A stretch of 64,000 nt of DNA from Enterovirga aerilata (GCF_013044135.1 NZ_JABEPP010000004.1:395428-459427); one strand, 5' to 3'. Positions 7,361 through 16,244 are shown, counted from the first letter of the stretch. Translations and numbers: made by a program. The notes: generated by a model not told the origin, from the letters alone.

Positions 7361-9805
7361 ATGGCGAACGAGAAGTCCTGCTGCGGCGGGCACGCCCCGG
7401 CACCCGACCATACCGTCGAAGGGGCCAAGTCCTCCTGCTGCGGCGGCGGCCATCACCATCACGAGCACGACGGCCGACATGGTCACGGCGCGCACGCGCA
7501 CGCCGCCCCGGCTCCCGGGACCGTGAAGGACCCAGTCTGCGGGATGAACGTGGACCCGCACACGGCCGAGCACCGGGCCGAGCATGCGGGTCACACCTAC
7601 TATTTCTGCTCCGCCGGCTGCCGGACCAAGTTCCTGGCCGATCCGCAGAAGTATCTCGCGCCGGAGAAGGCCACGGCCGCACCCGTTCCCGAGGGCACGA
7701 TTTACACCTGTCCGATGCATCCCGAGATCCGCCAAGTCGGGCCGGGATCTTGCCCGATCTGCGGCATGGCGTTGGAGCCGGTGCTCGCGATGGCAGATGC
7801 AGGGCCGAACGAAGAACTCGTCGACATGACGCGCCGGTTCTGGGTCGGGCTCGTCCTGACCCTTCCGGTGGTCCTCCTGGAGATGGGCGGGCACCTTCTC
7901 GGCATCGTCGACCGCATCGGGCAGCAGAATTCGAATTGGGCGCAGCTAGTGCTGGCGACGCCGGTCGTGCTGTGGGCCGGGTGGCCGTTCTTCGAGCGCG
8001 GCTGGCGCTCGCTCGTCAGCCGCAACCTGAACATGTTCACGCTGATCGCCATCGGTACGGGAGCGGCCTGGATCTACAGCGTGGTTGCCACCTTCGCGCC
8101 GGGCCTCTTCCCGCCGGAGTTGCGTGGCCACGACGGGGCTGTGCCGGTCTACTTCGAGGCGGCAGCGGTCATCACCGTGTTGGTTCTCCTCGGTCAGGTG
8201 CTGGAGCTCAGGGCACGCGAGAGCACGAGCGGCGCCATCCGCGCTCTGCTCGATCTATCTCCCAAGACAGCACGCCGCCTTCGGCCGGATGGGACCGATG
8301 AGGAAGTCGGGCTCGATCAGGTGCAGGTCGGGGACCGTCTCAGGGTTCGGCCGGGCGAGAAGGTGCCGGTTGATGGCACGGTCGTGGAGGGTCGTTCCTC
8401 CGTCGATGAAAGCATGGTGACGGGCGAGTCGATGCCCGTCAGCAAGGACGTCGATGCCAAGGTCATCGGCGGGACGCTCAACCAGAGCGGCGGCCTCGTG
8501 ATCCACGCCGACAAGGTCGGGCGCGACACGATGCTGGCGCAGATCGTCCAGCTGGTAGCCGACGCGCAGCGCTCGCGCGCACCGATCCAGCGCCTCGCCG
8601 ACCAGGTTTCGGGCTGGTTCGTCCCGGCCGTCATCGCGGTTGCACTGGTCGCCTTTGGCGTCTGGTGGGCTTTCGGGCCTGAGCCGCGCTTCACCTATGC
8701 ACTGCTCGCGGCGGTAGCGGTGCTGATCATCGCCTGTCCGTGCGCGCTCGGGCTTGCCACGCCCATGTCGATCATGGTCGGCGTCGGACGGGGCGCCGGA
8801 GCGGGCGTCCTCATCCGCAATGCGGAAGCGTTGGAGCGGATGGAGAAGATCGACACGCTCGTCGTCGACAAGACCGGTACCCTGACCGAGGGCAAGCCCG
8901 CGGTCACCGCCATCATCCCGGCGCCGGGCTTCGATGAAGCGGAGCTCCTCCGGCTCTCGGCGAGCGTCGAGCGCGCCAGCGAACACCCGCTCGCGCAGGC
9001 CATCGTTCATGCGGCGGAGACACGCGGCCTGGCGCTGGCCGCTGTTGGTGATTTCGATAGCCCGGTCGGACGGGGTGCGCTCGGGACGGTCGAGGGCCAC
9101 CGGATCGCACTCGGCAACCAGGCCTTCCTGCGTGAGCAGGGCGTCGACGTCACGGGGCTGGCGGACCAGGCGGAAATGCTGCGGCTCGACGGCGCCACCG
9201 CGATTTTCGCGGCGGTTGACGGACGCCTCGCCGGGACGTTCGGCATCGCCGACCCGGTGAAGGCGACCACCCCTGAGGCGCTTCGCGCGCTCCACGAAGA
9301 GGGCATCCGCGTCATCATGCTGACAGGCGACAACTGGACGACTGCCAAGGCCGTCGCGGCGAGGCTTGGGATCGACGCGGTCGAGGCCGAGGTGCTCCCT
9401 GATGGCAAGGCCGAGGTGGTCGCCCGATACAAGGCGCAAGGCAAGGTCGTCGCCATGGCCGGCGATGGGGTCAACGACGCCCCGGCGCTCGCGGCAGCGG
9501 ATGTCGGCATCGCCATGGGAACCGGCACGGACGTCGCGATGGAAAGCGCCGGTGTGACCCTGCTGAGGGGCGACCTCACCGGCATCGTGCGGGCGCTTCG
9601 GCTGTCCCGCGCGACCATGGGTAACATCAGGCAGAACCTGTTCTTCGCATTCATCTACAATGCGGCCGGCGTGCCCATCGCAGCGGGCGTGCTGTACCCG
9701 GTGTTTGGCATCCTGCTCTCGCCCGTCATCGCGGCCGCGGCCATGGCGCTGTCCTCCGTCAGCGTCATCGCGAACTCGCTTCGGCTCCGGGCGACCGAGA
9801 TCTGA
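7361..9805 (+). CDS. copA: Copper-translocating P1B-type ATPase
   Basis: An 814-residue Cu(I) export ATPase. In order: two CCGG motifs and a His-rich stretch (residues 1-50), a YHS-type domain ([10 protein letters not shown] to YYFCSAGC), a heavy-metal-binding motif (YTCPMHPEI to [10 protein letters not shown], about 118-145), eight membrane helices with the transport motif CPC in helix 6 (about residue 461), the phosphorylated Asp in DKTGTLTEG (about 504), and GDGVNDAP in the hinge. There is no classical GMxCxxC domain. Start set at ATG 7361: the in-frame ATG at 7337 lies inside the predicted -10, and GAAAGGA precedes 7361. A 3-prime fragment of a related ATPase is at 29981. Confidence 0.93.
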   Translation: MANEKSCCGGHAPAPDHTVEGAKSSCCGGGHHHHEHDGRHGHGAHAHAAPAPGTVKDPVCGMNVDPHTAEHRAEHAGHTYYFCSAGCRTKFLADPQKYLAPEKATAAPVPEGTIYTCPMHPEIRQVGPGSCPICGMALEPVLAMADAGPNEELVDMTRRFWVGLVLTLPVVLLEMGGHLLGIVDRIGQQNSNWAQLVLATPVVLWAGWPFFERGWRSLVSRNLNMFTLIAIGTGAAWIYSVVATFAPGLFPPELRGHDGAVPVYFEAAAVITVLVLLGQVLELRARESTSGAIRALLDLSPKTARRLRPDGTDEEVGLDQVQVGDRLRVRPGEKVPVDGTVVEGRSSVDESMVTGESMPVSKDVDAKVIGGTLNQSGGLVIHADKVGRDTMLAQIVQLVADAQRSRAPIQRLADQVSGWFVPAVIAVALVAFGVWWAFGPEPRFTYALLAAVAVLIIACPCALGLATPMSIMVGVGRGAGAGVLIRNAEALERMEKIDTLVVDKTGTLTEGKPAVTAIIPAPGFDEAELLRLSASVERASEHPLAQAIVHAAETRGLALAAVGDFDSPVGRGALGTVEGHRIALGNQAFLREQGVDVTGLADQAEMLRLDGATAIFAAVDGRLAGTFGIADPVKATTPEALRALHEEGIRVIMLTGDNWTTAKAVAARLGIDAVEAEVLPDGKAEVVARYKAQGKVVAMAGDGVNDAPALAAADVGIAMGTGTDVAMESAGVTLLRGDLTGIVRALRLSRATMGNIRQNLFFAFIYNAAGVPIAAGVLYPVFGILLSPVIAAAAMALSSVSVIANSLRLRATEI

Positions 9806-10084
9806 CTGACCCAAGGGCCGGGCCGGCTACCCTCTCTGTCAGGGAAGGTGTTGTTGTCCGGCCTCAGGGCTCGGTTGGTTGAGAGCGAGCAGGTTTTGGT
9901 ACGAACGGCTCTGGAACACAGACGCGGGGACGGCAAATCGGACCGCCCGAATGGACGAGGGTACCGCTCTCAAGGTCGCTGCCTTGGTTCGGAGCGCGCG
10001 GTGCTGCGAACGCTCTCACCGGAGCAGACTTGACCTCAGGGAATGGTGGCGCTAAGTCGGTGAAATTGTACCTGGGGATCCTCC
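9806..10084. other. Intergenic, no gene recognised
   Basis: About 280 bases between the copper ATPase and an unrelated three-gene operon. No convincing gene, terminator with a T-run, or repeat was seen. This is the boundary between metal genes and an accessory block. Confidence 0.5.
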
Positions 10085-10621
10085 TTGTCGACAGTGCGAG
10101 CGTGGATAGATGATTGGCAGGCGGTGCTGGCGGGTGTCGAAGAGGGCGCCTACACCTTCTTGACCGCCACTCACGATGATCGTGATTACCGCATCCTGAT
10201 GGTGTCGGCGTTCGATAGGGACATCGATGGCGACAAACGTGCGGTCACGACACCTGCCAAGATCTTCGACCGGAAGGTTGCTTATTTCACCCATCGTGTG
10301 AGGGACACGACGATCCCTCGCGTGATCACGGTCCGAGGAGAGCCCAAGTGGGTTCTGGAACCGGGGCCTGAATGTCAGGACTACGCCGCCGCGGTCGAAG
10401 GCATCTCGTTGCGGGACCTTGAGGGCGCCGTGCGCCGGAGCACACTCGGGCGGACGGTCGCAAGGCGGCTCCGCCGCGGCGAGAAGCGCAGGCGAGCGAT
10501 CCTGGAAATCGAAAAAGAAAGTTTGGAGGAGCGGTTGCGCGACGCTCACGAGGAGATCGCCTCGCTCTCAGGCCACCTTCGTCACGTCGAGCGTGAGTTG
10601 GCCGTCTACGGTGCTCCGTAG
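10085..10621 (+). CDS. Unknown protein with C-terminal coiled coil
   Basis: About 178 residues from TTG 10085, or 175 from GTG 10094. The first 110 residues are soluble and unrecognised (TFLTATHDDRDYRILMVSAF; AYFTHRVRDTTIPRVITVRG). The last 50 are basic and then heptad-like (IEKESLEERLRDAHEEIASL), predicting a coiled coil. It is the first gene of a tight same-strand set with the nucleotidyltransferase-like gene at 10632 and the gene at 11171. No family assigned. Confidence 0.6.
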   Translation: MSTVRAWIDDWQAVLAGVEEGAYTFLTATHDDRDYRILMVSAFDRDIDGDKRAVTTPAKIFDRKVAYFTHRVRDTTIPRVITVRGEPKWVLEPGPECQDYAAAVEGISLRDLEGAVRRSTLGRTVARRLRRGEKRRRAILEIEKESLEERLRDAHEEIASLSGHLRHVERELAVYGAP

Positions 10622-10631
10622 AGGTCGGACA

Positions 10632-11174
10632 GTGCGGCAGCCGTTTGATGCGGAGCGCCTTCGTCAGGCGTTCGAGCTCCTAGGGGAGGACCTGGCCCGT
10701 CGCAAGGTCTTTGTGGAGCTTGCCGTCTACGGCGGTGGTGCCGTTATGCTGCAGTTTGACTGGAGGCGGTCTACGGAGGACGTCGACGCCGTCGTGCGCG
10801 AGGGCTTCGACGAAAATCTGCTCGCTCCGTCGCTGGGCGTCGTTGCCGCCCAGATGGAACTCGACCCCGATTGGCTGAACAATGCGGTCGGGATGTTCAC
10901 CCCGGCGCTCTTCACCGCGTCGAATAGTTACCCGGTCGGTCGTCGGCCTGGGTTGCGGGTGTTCCTAGCGAAACCGCACTATCTACTCGCGATGAAGCTC
11001 CAGGCGCTCGCGAACGTGAACCGGGGCAACAGGGATGTGGGAGACGCCCGCCAGCTTGCTTCGCACCTCGGGCTTTCAGACGAAGAGGAGTTGGCGCGTC
11101 TTTACCGGTCCATATACGACGAAGACCCTCCGGTGGACGCGCAGGCCCGCTTCGGAAGCGTGTTTGGGAGATGA
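10632..11174 (+). CDS. Nucleotidyltransferase-like protein (AbiEii/DUF6036-like)
   Basis: About 180 residues from GTG 10632, preceded by GAGGTCGG. The N-terminal motif YGGGAVMLQFDWRRSTEDVD fits the nucleotidyltransferase GG/GS-x9-D-x-D pattern of the AbiEii and DUF6036 groups, with the acidic pair in EDVDAVV. A conserved KPHYLLAMKLQAL helix follows. The frame is open further upstream but overlaps the previous gene. Its stop overlaps the next start by four bases (ATGA). AbiEii-like enzymes are toxins or abortive-infection effectors when paired with AbiEi; no AbiEi-type partner is evident beside this gene, so the role is open. Confidence 0.7.
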   Translation: MRQPFDAERLRQAFELLGEDLARRKVFVELAVYGGGAVMLQFDWRRSTEDVDAVVREGFDENLLAPSLGVVAAQMELDPDWLNNAVGMFTPALFTASNSYPVGRRPGLRVFLAKPHYLLAMKLQALANVNRGNRDVGDARQLASHLGLSDEEELARLYRSIYDEDPPVDAQARFGSVFGR

Positions 11175-11605
11175 GACCGTCGTCGTTACACGAGGTCGCA
11201 GTTCGCGCGGGGGAAGATGGCGACTGGGAGCACCATCTCCGAGAGTTCCTCGACGTTTTCTACGGCTGTGACGGCGATCCGGCTCGTCAACAATCGCTGT
11301 TGCGTCAGGAGCCACCGCTCCTCGGACAGGAGAGGGCGGATGCGTTCATCGGCGGATCGGGGGAGCACCTCGCACGGCGATGGGGGCTCCTCGTGCCTGC
11401 CTGGGTCAGGCACGAGGCACGATACTTGAAGACAGCCATGTTCGTGCCCGACGAGAAGCGGCTCCGTGCAAGGCTTCTTGTCGAGAGCCCGGTCGCGTTT
11501 CGGTCGCGGCTCATCTTCACTGGGGCAGACCCGCTCCAACGGGCCCGTTTTCCATATAGGCGAGGCACGGTAGAGTTCGCTCACAGGAGTGCTTCCGAGA
11601 GCTAA
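11171..11605 (+). CDS. Unknown partner of the nucleotidyltransferase
   Basis: A 144-residue soluble protein starting within the ATGA overlap at 11171. No domain recognised. Conserved-looking segments are GDWEHHLREFLDVFY, WGLLVPAWVRHEARYLK and LVESPVAFRSRLIFTGADPL. The 4-bp overlap shows it is coupled to the nucleotidyltransferase, which suggests a shared complex or toxin-antitoxin type of relationship (inference only). Confidence 0.65.
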   Translation: MRPSSLHEVAVRAGEDGDWEHHLREFLDVFYGCDGDPARQQSLLRQEPPLLGQERADAFIGGSGEHLARRWGLLVPAWVRHEARYLKTAMFVPDEKRLRARLLVESPVAFRSRLIFTGADPLQRARFPYRRGTVEFAHRSASES

Positions 11606-12090
11606 CCCGACAACGCGCGGTGAGCGGTCAGGCATCTCGCCGCTAAGTTCGCGAGCGGGCGTAGGCTCACCGCCAACCGAAGAAGCTCATGCGCATGAAG
11701 CTCACACTCGTCACCCTTGCGGTCGAGGCCAGACTCGCGGCGGCCCCGGTGATGGCGGAAACCCCCACGCGGTCCGATCAGCATCAGCCCGGCACGGGCT
11801 GACGATACCCTCCAAACAGGGCCAGCAACCTCAAGCGGCGGGGGTCTGCCCGTGCTGCCAGAGGATGCGATGCACGATCCGCAACAGAGCCAGCCGGCAC
11901 CCACTCCACCATAGAGTCCGCATCAGAGTTCAACCCCGCCGAAGCCGGCGAAAACCCGGCGCTGCTTCGCGCGAACAGGTCCACCTCGTAGGTCGCTCGT
12001 CGGTTACCGTGATCGAGAGCTCGCTCCGGCTCCGCGCTCACCGCGCAGGAGGGTCGTTTACCTTGAGGCCCGAGCCGGCTTGCGGCCGGC
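11606..12090. other. Intergenic with one short secretion-signal-like ORF
   Basis: Nearly 500 bases without a firm gene. At 11689-11802 a 37-codon frame reads MRMKLTLVTLAV, then an Ala-rich segment ending PVMAETP, then a polar tail and stop. It looks like the signal peptide of an exported protein whose body is lost. The long open frames elsewhere here lack coding character. Confidence 0.45.
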
Positions 12091-13176
12091 TTGCGGATCC
12101 GAATCCTATCTACCTGCCGCAGCGGGTGGGAGATCCCGTGCAAAAACGGGAGTTCGTCGGTGGCGCAGGCCCCCATACCTTACGTCTTGTTCTACCTGGT
12201 GGGAGGCACCTGGCGCAGCAGGCACTTCAGGCTGGTGACGCAAGCCTTGCGTTTCTGGTCAACCACTCAGGCCAAAGGAGCGTACATCGCCCAGCCGGAT
12301 CAAGCCGGGCTCGATCCGCCGGCGCACCGCTCGCCAGACACCGTCCAGATCACGCCGGAAGCCGCAGCGCGCACCAAATCGGTGCGGACCGTTCGCCGAG
12401 CGGACGGCTGGCTCGACATCATTGACCGTCCCGCTGGAGGTATTCGGCACGTCCGCCCGGATCTGTACGGGCCGGCCCGTGTTGCTGCAGCCCGTGGCGG
12501 CGGGACGTCAGCCGGGCCGACCGTGTTGGACCAGGTCTACCCCGATTGGTTCTACGACGAGCCCCTGTCCAGGATGCGGCTGCCGCCGGCGACCCAAGCC
12601 GCGTTGAGCGAGTTCAGCACCGTCGGCGATCTCCGCACCGTGCCGGCCAGCTATTTCCTGGCCGCTCCTGACTGGGGTTGGGGCAGAGTTCGAAAATTCC
12701 GGGAGGCCGTCGACGCATACTGCGAGGAGCGGCTGCCCGTATGGCTCGAAGCGCAACGCGAGAGATCCTGGAAACCGGAGGAGACGGTGCTCGGGGCTGT
12801 GGAGGATGCGATGCGGAAGCTTCCGGCCCGGACCGCGCTGATTCTCAGACGGCGGCTCGGCGTCGACGGCAAGTGCCTCACCTACAGGGAATGCGCGGCC
12901 GATCTCGGCATCACGGCCGAATGGGCTCGGAAGATCGAGGCCAAAGGGCTCGCCTCGCCCGTGTTCGAGCGCCTCTGGGGAGAAAATGCGGTGTCGCCGC
13001 TCGCCCAGTACGTGGGGAAAGCGGACTTGGACATCGCGGATGTTCTGCCCCGCCCGTGGGCGGCAGGGTTGAGCGAGGAAAGCCTGCGCACGTTGCTCCG
13101 CGTCGCGCGGACGGCGGACACACGACGGGGCGAGCGCGCTCCCGAGCAGGTATCGGGGGCCCGCACCGGAACATGA
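12091..13176 (+). CDS. Sigma-70 region 4-like protein with RNA polymerase alpha-CTD-like domain
   Basis: Up to 361 residues. Residues about 163-210 (RLPPATQAALSEFSTVGDL to GRVRKFREAVDAY) resemble the helix-hairpin-helix of the RNA polymerase alpha C-terminal domain. Residues about 240-288 (LILRRRLGVDG, then LTYRECAADLGIT, then ARKIEAKGL) match sigma-70 region 4 (LTLEEIG..FGVTRERIRQIEAKAL). No region 2 is visible, so this is not a complete sigma factor. The N-terminus is uncertain: TTG 12091 and GTG 12160 are options, and the first 60 residues may be non-coding. Probably a DNA-binding regulator. Confidence 0.6.
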   Translation: MRIRILSTCRSGWEIPCKNGSSSVAQAPIPYVLFYLVGGTWRSRHFRLVTQALRFWSTTQAKGAYIAQPDQAGLDPPAHRSPDTVQITPEAAARTKSVRTVRRADGWLDIIDRPAGGIRHVRPDLYGPARVAAARGGGTSAGPTVLDQVYPDWFYDEPLSRMRLPPATQAALSEFSTVGDLRTVPASYFLAAPDWGWGRVRKFREAVDAYCEERLPVWLEAQRERSWKPEETVLGAVEDAMRKLPARTALILRRRLGVDGKCLTYRECAADLGITAEWARKIEAKGLASPVFERLWGENAVSPLAQYVGKADLDIADVLPRPWAAGLSEESLRTLLRVARTADTRRGERAPEQVSGARTGT

Positions 13177-13225
13177 TGTCGGCCACCTTCGTCCGCCCGG
13201 GCAGGACGCGACCGCGTGCCCCTGT

Positions 13226-13561
13226 TCAAGGAGCGGGGACCGGGTGGTTCTCGGGCTGCGCCCCGGCGCGCACGACGGCGTCGAAGCGTTGCGATGCCCG
13301 GTCCGCCGTGATTGCGGCGCGGGCGATCCATGCCAGGTGCGCCATCCCGGGCACCCTGTCGGCAAGGACGAGGATCGGACCATTCCGCGGGTCAAATGTC
13401 ATCGCCAGGCGTCCGCCCGCGAGGGCTTCGGCCATGGCCCGGATGAGGGTGCGATCTTCCTCCCGAAACGCGGCCAGCGCCGCGCCCACGCAGTCCCAGG
13501 CCGTGACTAGGCCGTCGTGCTCCTGGTCCGCTCCGAACGGCCTGTCCCCGCCGCCCGACAC
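13226..13561 (-). CDS. Hypothetical protein
   Basis: A 111-residue frame from GTG on the minus strand with normal protein-like composition (LVTAWDCVGAALAAFREED, RLAMTFDPRNGPILVLADRV). No family recognised. It converges on the 12091 gene and lies 51 bases downstream of another minus-strand small gene at 13613-13864. Confidence 0.45.
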   Translation of the reverse strand: MSGGGDRPFGADQEHDGLVTAWDCVGAALAAFREEDRTLIRAMAEALAGGRLAMTFDPRNGPILVLADRVPGMAHLAWIARAAITADRASQRFDAVVRAGAQPENHPVPAP

Positions 13562-13612
13562 GTCCCGAAGACGGATCGGCGCCGCCTTGTTGCGCCAACG
13601 CCGTGCATCGAC

Positions 13613-13864
13613 CTAGTTCAGGACCAGCACCGTCGCGGCGCCGGTAACAGCCGGTTCGGCGAGTGCCCAGTCCTTGCACGGCTCCATTAGCCTGCACCGG
13701 GCCTCACCGACGGTCGTTGCCGTGGGGTCGATGCCGAGCCAGTCGCGCAGTCCTTCGCAGCGATGCCGCTCGTGTTCAGCCTTCGCGTCCCTGCCGAAGG
13801 GGACGGCCCACGGCCGGTCGTCTTCGTCGACGAGGATCACGCGATGGTAGTTGCCGGCCTTCAT
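13613..13864 (-). CDS. Hypothetical protein
   Basis: An 83-residue minus-strand frame (MKAGNYHRVILVDEDDRPWAV...), with a plausible ATG and no recognised domain. Composition is protein-like. It may form a short operon with 13226-13561. It runs divergently from the nucleotidyltransferase at 13943. Confidence 0.45.
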   Translation of the reverse strand: MKAGNYHRVILVDEDDRPWAVPFGRDAKAEHERHRCEGLRDWLGIDPTATTVGEARCRLMEPCKDWALAEPAVTGAATVLVLN

Positions 13865-13942
13865 GGGGTTGATCGTCCGGATCCGGGAGAAGGCGTCAAC
13901 CCAACGAGCGGTTCTGCTCCGGCAGGCTCATCCCGGCGCTCG

Positions 13943-14293
13943 ATGCCGGAGGTGTCCATAGCGACCCTGATCCCGCGCGCGGCGGACATCCCCGAGCTCC
14001 GGACCCTCGTCGCCCGGATCGAGGAGACTTATTCGCCGGAGGCCGTGCTCCTGTTCGGGAGCCGAGCCAAGGGGACGGCACGGCCGGACAGCGACTGGGA
14101 TTGTCTCGTTCTGCTGCCCGACGGCGCCGACGAGGCGCTCCTCGACCCGGCGCTCGGTTTCGACACGGCCCGGGGCAGCGGGGTCTACGCGGACGTGCTC
14201 TGCGCGTTCAGCCGGGAGTTCCTGCGGGACGTGGCGGTCGCCAACACGCTGGCCCGCGAGATCGTGGGTTATGCCGTACGGATAGGCCGGTAG
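13943..14293 (+). CDS. Minimal nucleotidyltransferase (MNT) domain protein
   Basis: A 116-residue protein from ATG 13943. The motif LLFGSRAKGTARPDSDWDCL (about residues 36-55) carries the GS and D-x-D of DNA polymerase beta-like nucleotidyltransferases. MNT proteins are often antitoxins paired with HEPN toxins by AMPylating them; no HEPN-type neighbour is evident (the downstream 300 bases have no gene), so it may be an orphan or a remnant. The same frame is open upstream to 13763 but overlaps the minus-strand gene and is not used. Confidence 0.75.
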   Translation: MPEVSIATLIPRAADIPELRTLVARIEETYSPEAVLLFGSRAKGTARPDSDWDCLVLLPDGADEALLDPALGFDTARGSGVYADVLCAFSREFLRDVAVANTLAREIVGYAVRIGR

Positions 14294-14611
14294 TGACCCG
14301 GCGAGATCCGAAAGGCGGAGCTCGTTCGCAGGAACAGACGTCAATGCGGGGGAAGACCGCACGCTTGCGGAAGCGCCATGACGTCCTCGTCGACGACGAA
14401 GGGCGCATTCGCTCCCGGAGGGCAGCTGATCCTAAGCAAGCAGCCGCATGGGTGCGGACGCGCAGGCCTGAGAAGCCCTGCGGGAGCGCTTCTATTCACG
14501 TGGCTCAGGCCGCGCTGAGTGACCAAGCGCTTGGGCGACGGCTGCGTTTCTATTCACGGTTCCGGTCGCCTTCGGCTTCTCGGCCAGGAGTCTCCGCGGG
14601 GAACCCGACGG
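14294..14611. other. Intergenic, no gene recognised
   Basis: About 320 bases between the MNT gene and the convergent merR-like gene. A perfect 11-base direct repeat TTCTATTCACG occurs at 14490-14500 and 14548-14558. No gene was supported. Confidence 0.5.
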
Positions 14612-15025
14612 TCACAATTTCGCGTCGAGCATGTCGAGGACCGGGCACACCGGCGTGGGCTCGCCACTGCATCGGCTCACTGTTTCGAACAGGATGCCCT
14701 CAAGCCGGGAGAGGTGGGCAAGCTTGGTTCGGACCTCGACGAGATGAGAGCTCGCGATGTCCCTGACTTCGGCGCATGACCGCTGAGTTGGTTCGCTCAG
14801 TACCAGTAGGGCTCGGATCGCGTCGATGCTGAAACCCAACTCTCGCGCATGGCGAATGAAGGACAATCGTCGGACGTGTATCGGGTCGTAAGCCCGATGC
14901 CCTGCACGGGTTCGGTGAGGGGCAGGCATGAGGCCGATGCGCTCATAGTAGCGCACCGTCTCAAGATTGATCCCAGCCGCTTGGGCGAGCTGCCCGATCC
15001 TAATGCCAATCACGGCTGTGACCAT
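14612..15025 (-). CDS. merR: MerR-family metal regulator of the mer locus
   Basis: A 137-residue regulator from ATG 15025. The N-terminal winged HTH (IGQLAQAAGINLETVRYYERIGLM) is classic MerR, followed by the dimerisation helix. Three cysteines are spaced C-x34-C-x7-C (RSCAEV, SRCSGE, PVCPVL). Hg-sensing MerR has C-x34-C-x8-C, so mercury is likely but a Cd/Pb/Zn sensor is not excluded. It is divergent from a MerT-like gene, and the dyad operator lies between them at 15033-15063. Confidence 0.85.
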   Translation of the reverse strand: MVTAVIGIRIGQLAQAAGINLETVRYYERIGLMPAPHRTRAGHRAYDPIHVRRLSFIRHARELGFSIDAIRALLVLSEPTQRSCAEVRDIASSHLVEVRTKLAHLSRLEGILFETVSRCSGEPTPVCPVLDMLDAKL

Positions 15026-15032
15026 CTTTCTC

Positions 15033-15063
15033 TTGACCCTGTAGCAACTACGGGGTGCAGATT
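15033..15063 (+). promoter_or_regulatory. MerR-family operator/promoter of the merT gene
   Basis: -35 TTGACC (15033-15038), 19-bp spacer containing the dyad CTGTAG-CAA-CTACGG, and -10 CAGATT (15058-15063). The overlong spacer and central dyad are diagnostic of MerR-family activation. Confidence 0.8.
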
Positions 15064-15069
15064 GCCACG

Positions 15070-15504
15070 ATGATGTCAAAACCACCAAACATGGTCATCT
15101 CCCAGCCGCATACATCGTCCTTGGGAAAACGCCTGCCAGTCCTTTCGACAGGATGGCTGGCAGGGTTCGGCGCCGTTGCAGGGCTGGGTGCGGTCGCCGC
15201 TTCGTCCTGCTGCGCCCTGCCAGTGGCGCTCGTAAGCCTCGGCGCGACAGGAGCGGTGCTCAGCGGGCTGGAGCGCCTGACCAGCGTGAGGCCGGTTCTG
15301 ATCGGGGGGGCTATTCTGGCAATCGTGACAGCCTGGGCGTTGCACTCGCGGGGGCGTTCCGTGGCCTGCGCTGGGCGGTCGTGCGAAGCCTCTCCATCAT
15401 CGAAGAAAACGGTCGCCCTGCTCGGTGTCGGGACGTTGCTGGTTCTCCTGGCACTTCTTTGGGAACCGTTCATCGAGCCAATTGCGCAGACGGCGGTGGG
15501 GTGA
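15070..15504 (+). CDS. merT: MerT-like mercuric ion transporter
   Basis: A membrane protein of about 144 residues with three hydrophobic segments. The vicinal Cys pair in the first helix (AASSCCALPVALVSLG) matches MerT, which passes Hg(II) inward to MerA. A second pair (ACAGRSC) lies in the loop before helix 3, as in MerT. The frame opens at GTG 15055, but this lies upstream of the predicted transcription start, so ATG 15070, 15073 or 15091 is more likely. No merP or merA was found in the window, so detoxification depends on genes elsewhere. Confidence 0.8.
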   Translation: MMSKPPNMVISQPHTSSLGKRLPVLSTGWLAGFGAVAGLGAVAASSCCALPVALVSLGATGAVLSGLERLTSVRPVLIGGAILAIVTAWALHSRGRSVACAGRSCEASPSSKKTVALLGVGTLLVLLALLWEPFIEPIAQTAVG

Positions 15505-15508
15505 ACCG

Positions 15509-15739
15509 ATGCAGCTCAACTCGACCCTGACCTGCCCGCACTGCGGCCATCGGTCGGTGGAAGCGATGCCCACCAACGCCTGTCAGTTCTTCTTCGAGTG
15601 CGCCGATTGCGGCTCGCTCCTGCGGCCCAAGGCAGGCGATTGCTGCGTATTCTGCTCCTATGGCGATGTGCCATGTCCTCCAATCCAAGAGGCACAGGAA
15701 AGCGGGCGAACTCCGGCTTGTTGCTCAGCCCCTCTGTAG
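15509..15739 (+). CDS. Small Cys-rich protein with GDCCVFCSYG motif
   Basis: A 76-residue cytosolic protein. It has a zinc-ribbon-like pair (CPHCGH and CADCGS) and the distinctive segment GDCCVFCSYGDVPCPPIQ. Conserved small proteins with this segment are often seen beside merT in compact mer loci. The start is four bases after the merT stop, so the two are cotranscribed. Likely a thiol-rich metal-binding protein; function unproven. Confidence 0.8.
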   Translation: MQLNSTLTCPHCGHRSVEAMPTNACQFFFECADCGSLLRPKAGDCCVFCSYGDVPCPPIQEAQESGRTPACCSAPL

Positions 15740-15747
15740 CGGCAGGA

Positions 15748-16221
15748 TCACGCTTCCTGACCCCCACGGTATCGCGCGAACACCCGTCGCCCCTGCGGCC
15801 CGAACAGGACGACGTCGTAGGTGTCCGGCTCGGTCCCCTCAACCTCCATTCCGGGCGAGCCGACCGGCATGCCCGGAACAGCGATGCCAATCGCATCCGG
15901 CCTCTGCGCGAGAAGCCGCTTTACGGCGCTGGCCGGCACGTGGCCCTCGACGACGTACCGGTCGATTTGCGCTGTATGGCAGGACGCGAGGTCGCGTGGC
16001 ACGCCGAGCTTCACCTTCAATGGGTTCACCGGTGCGTCCCGGACCGTGACGGAGAAGCCCGCCGCGCGCATGTGCTCGATCCAAGCGGCGCAGCAGCCGC
16101 AGCTCGGGTCCTTGGTGACCGTAAGCTCAGGGTAGGTCTGGGCTCCAGCGCTCCAGGGGGCGAGCAAGGCTGCTCCCCCGACGGCCGCGAGCAGGCCTCG
16201 GCGGGTCAGTTTCGTGTCCAT
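15748..16221 (-). CDS. DUF411 periplasmic metal-binding protein
   Basis: A 157-residue exported protein with a twin-arginine-like start (TRRGLLAAVGGAALL). The DUF411 signature is present: KDPSCGCCAAWIEHMRAAGF (about 38-57), ASCHTAQ (about 79-85) and GIAVPGMPVGSPGME (about 112-125). DUF411 proteins accompany copper resistance genes. It is the last gene of the minus-strand cus operon, 23 bp after cusA, and its stop faces the mer operon end. Confidence 0.88.
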   Translation of the reverse strand: MDTKLTRRGLLAAVGGAALLAPWSAGAQTYPELTVTKDPSCGCCAAWIEHMRAAGFSVTVRDAPVNPLKVKLGVPRDLASCHTAQIDRYVVEGHVPASAVKRLLAQRPDAIGIAVPGMPVGSPGMEVEGTEPDTYDVVLFGPQGRRVFARYRGGQEA

Positions 16222-16244
16222 CTCAGATCTCCTTGTCACTTCCG

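Noticed and set aside
7440-7500. Histidine run in the copper ATPase N-terminus resembling an engineered tag
   Set aside because: It lies within a natural Cys/His-rich metal-binding region with HMBD and YHS motifs.
8255-9814. 519-codon open frame antisense to the copper ATPase
   Set aside because: GC-rich DNA leaves long antisense frames; the product is low-complexity and the sense gene is certain.
11589-12425. 278-codon frame before and into the alpha-CTD/sigma-like gene
   Set aside because: No domain, Arg/Pro/Ala-rich, and it conflicts with the downstream coding frame.
14490-14558. 11-base direct repeat TTCTATTCACG as a possible attachment site
   Set aside because: Only 11 bases, no integrase, no tRNA and no element between copies.
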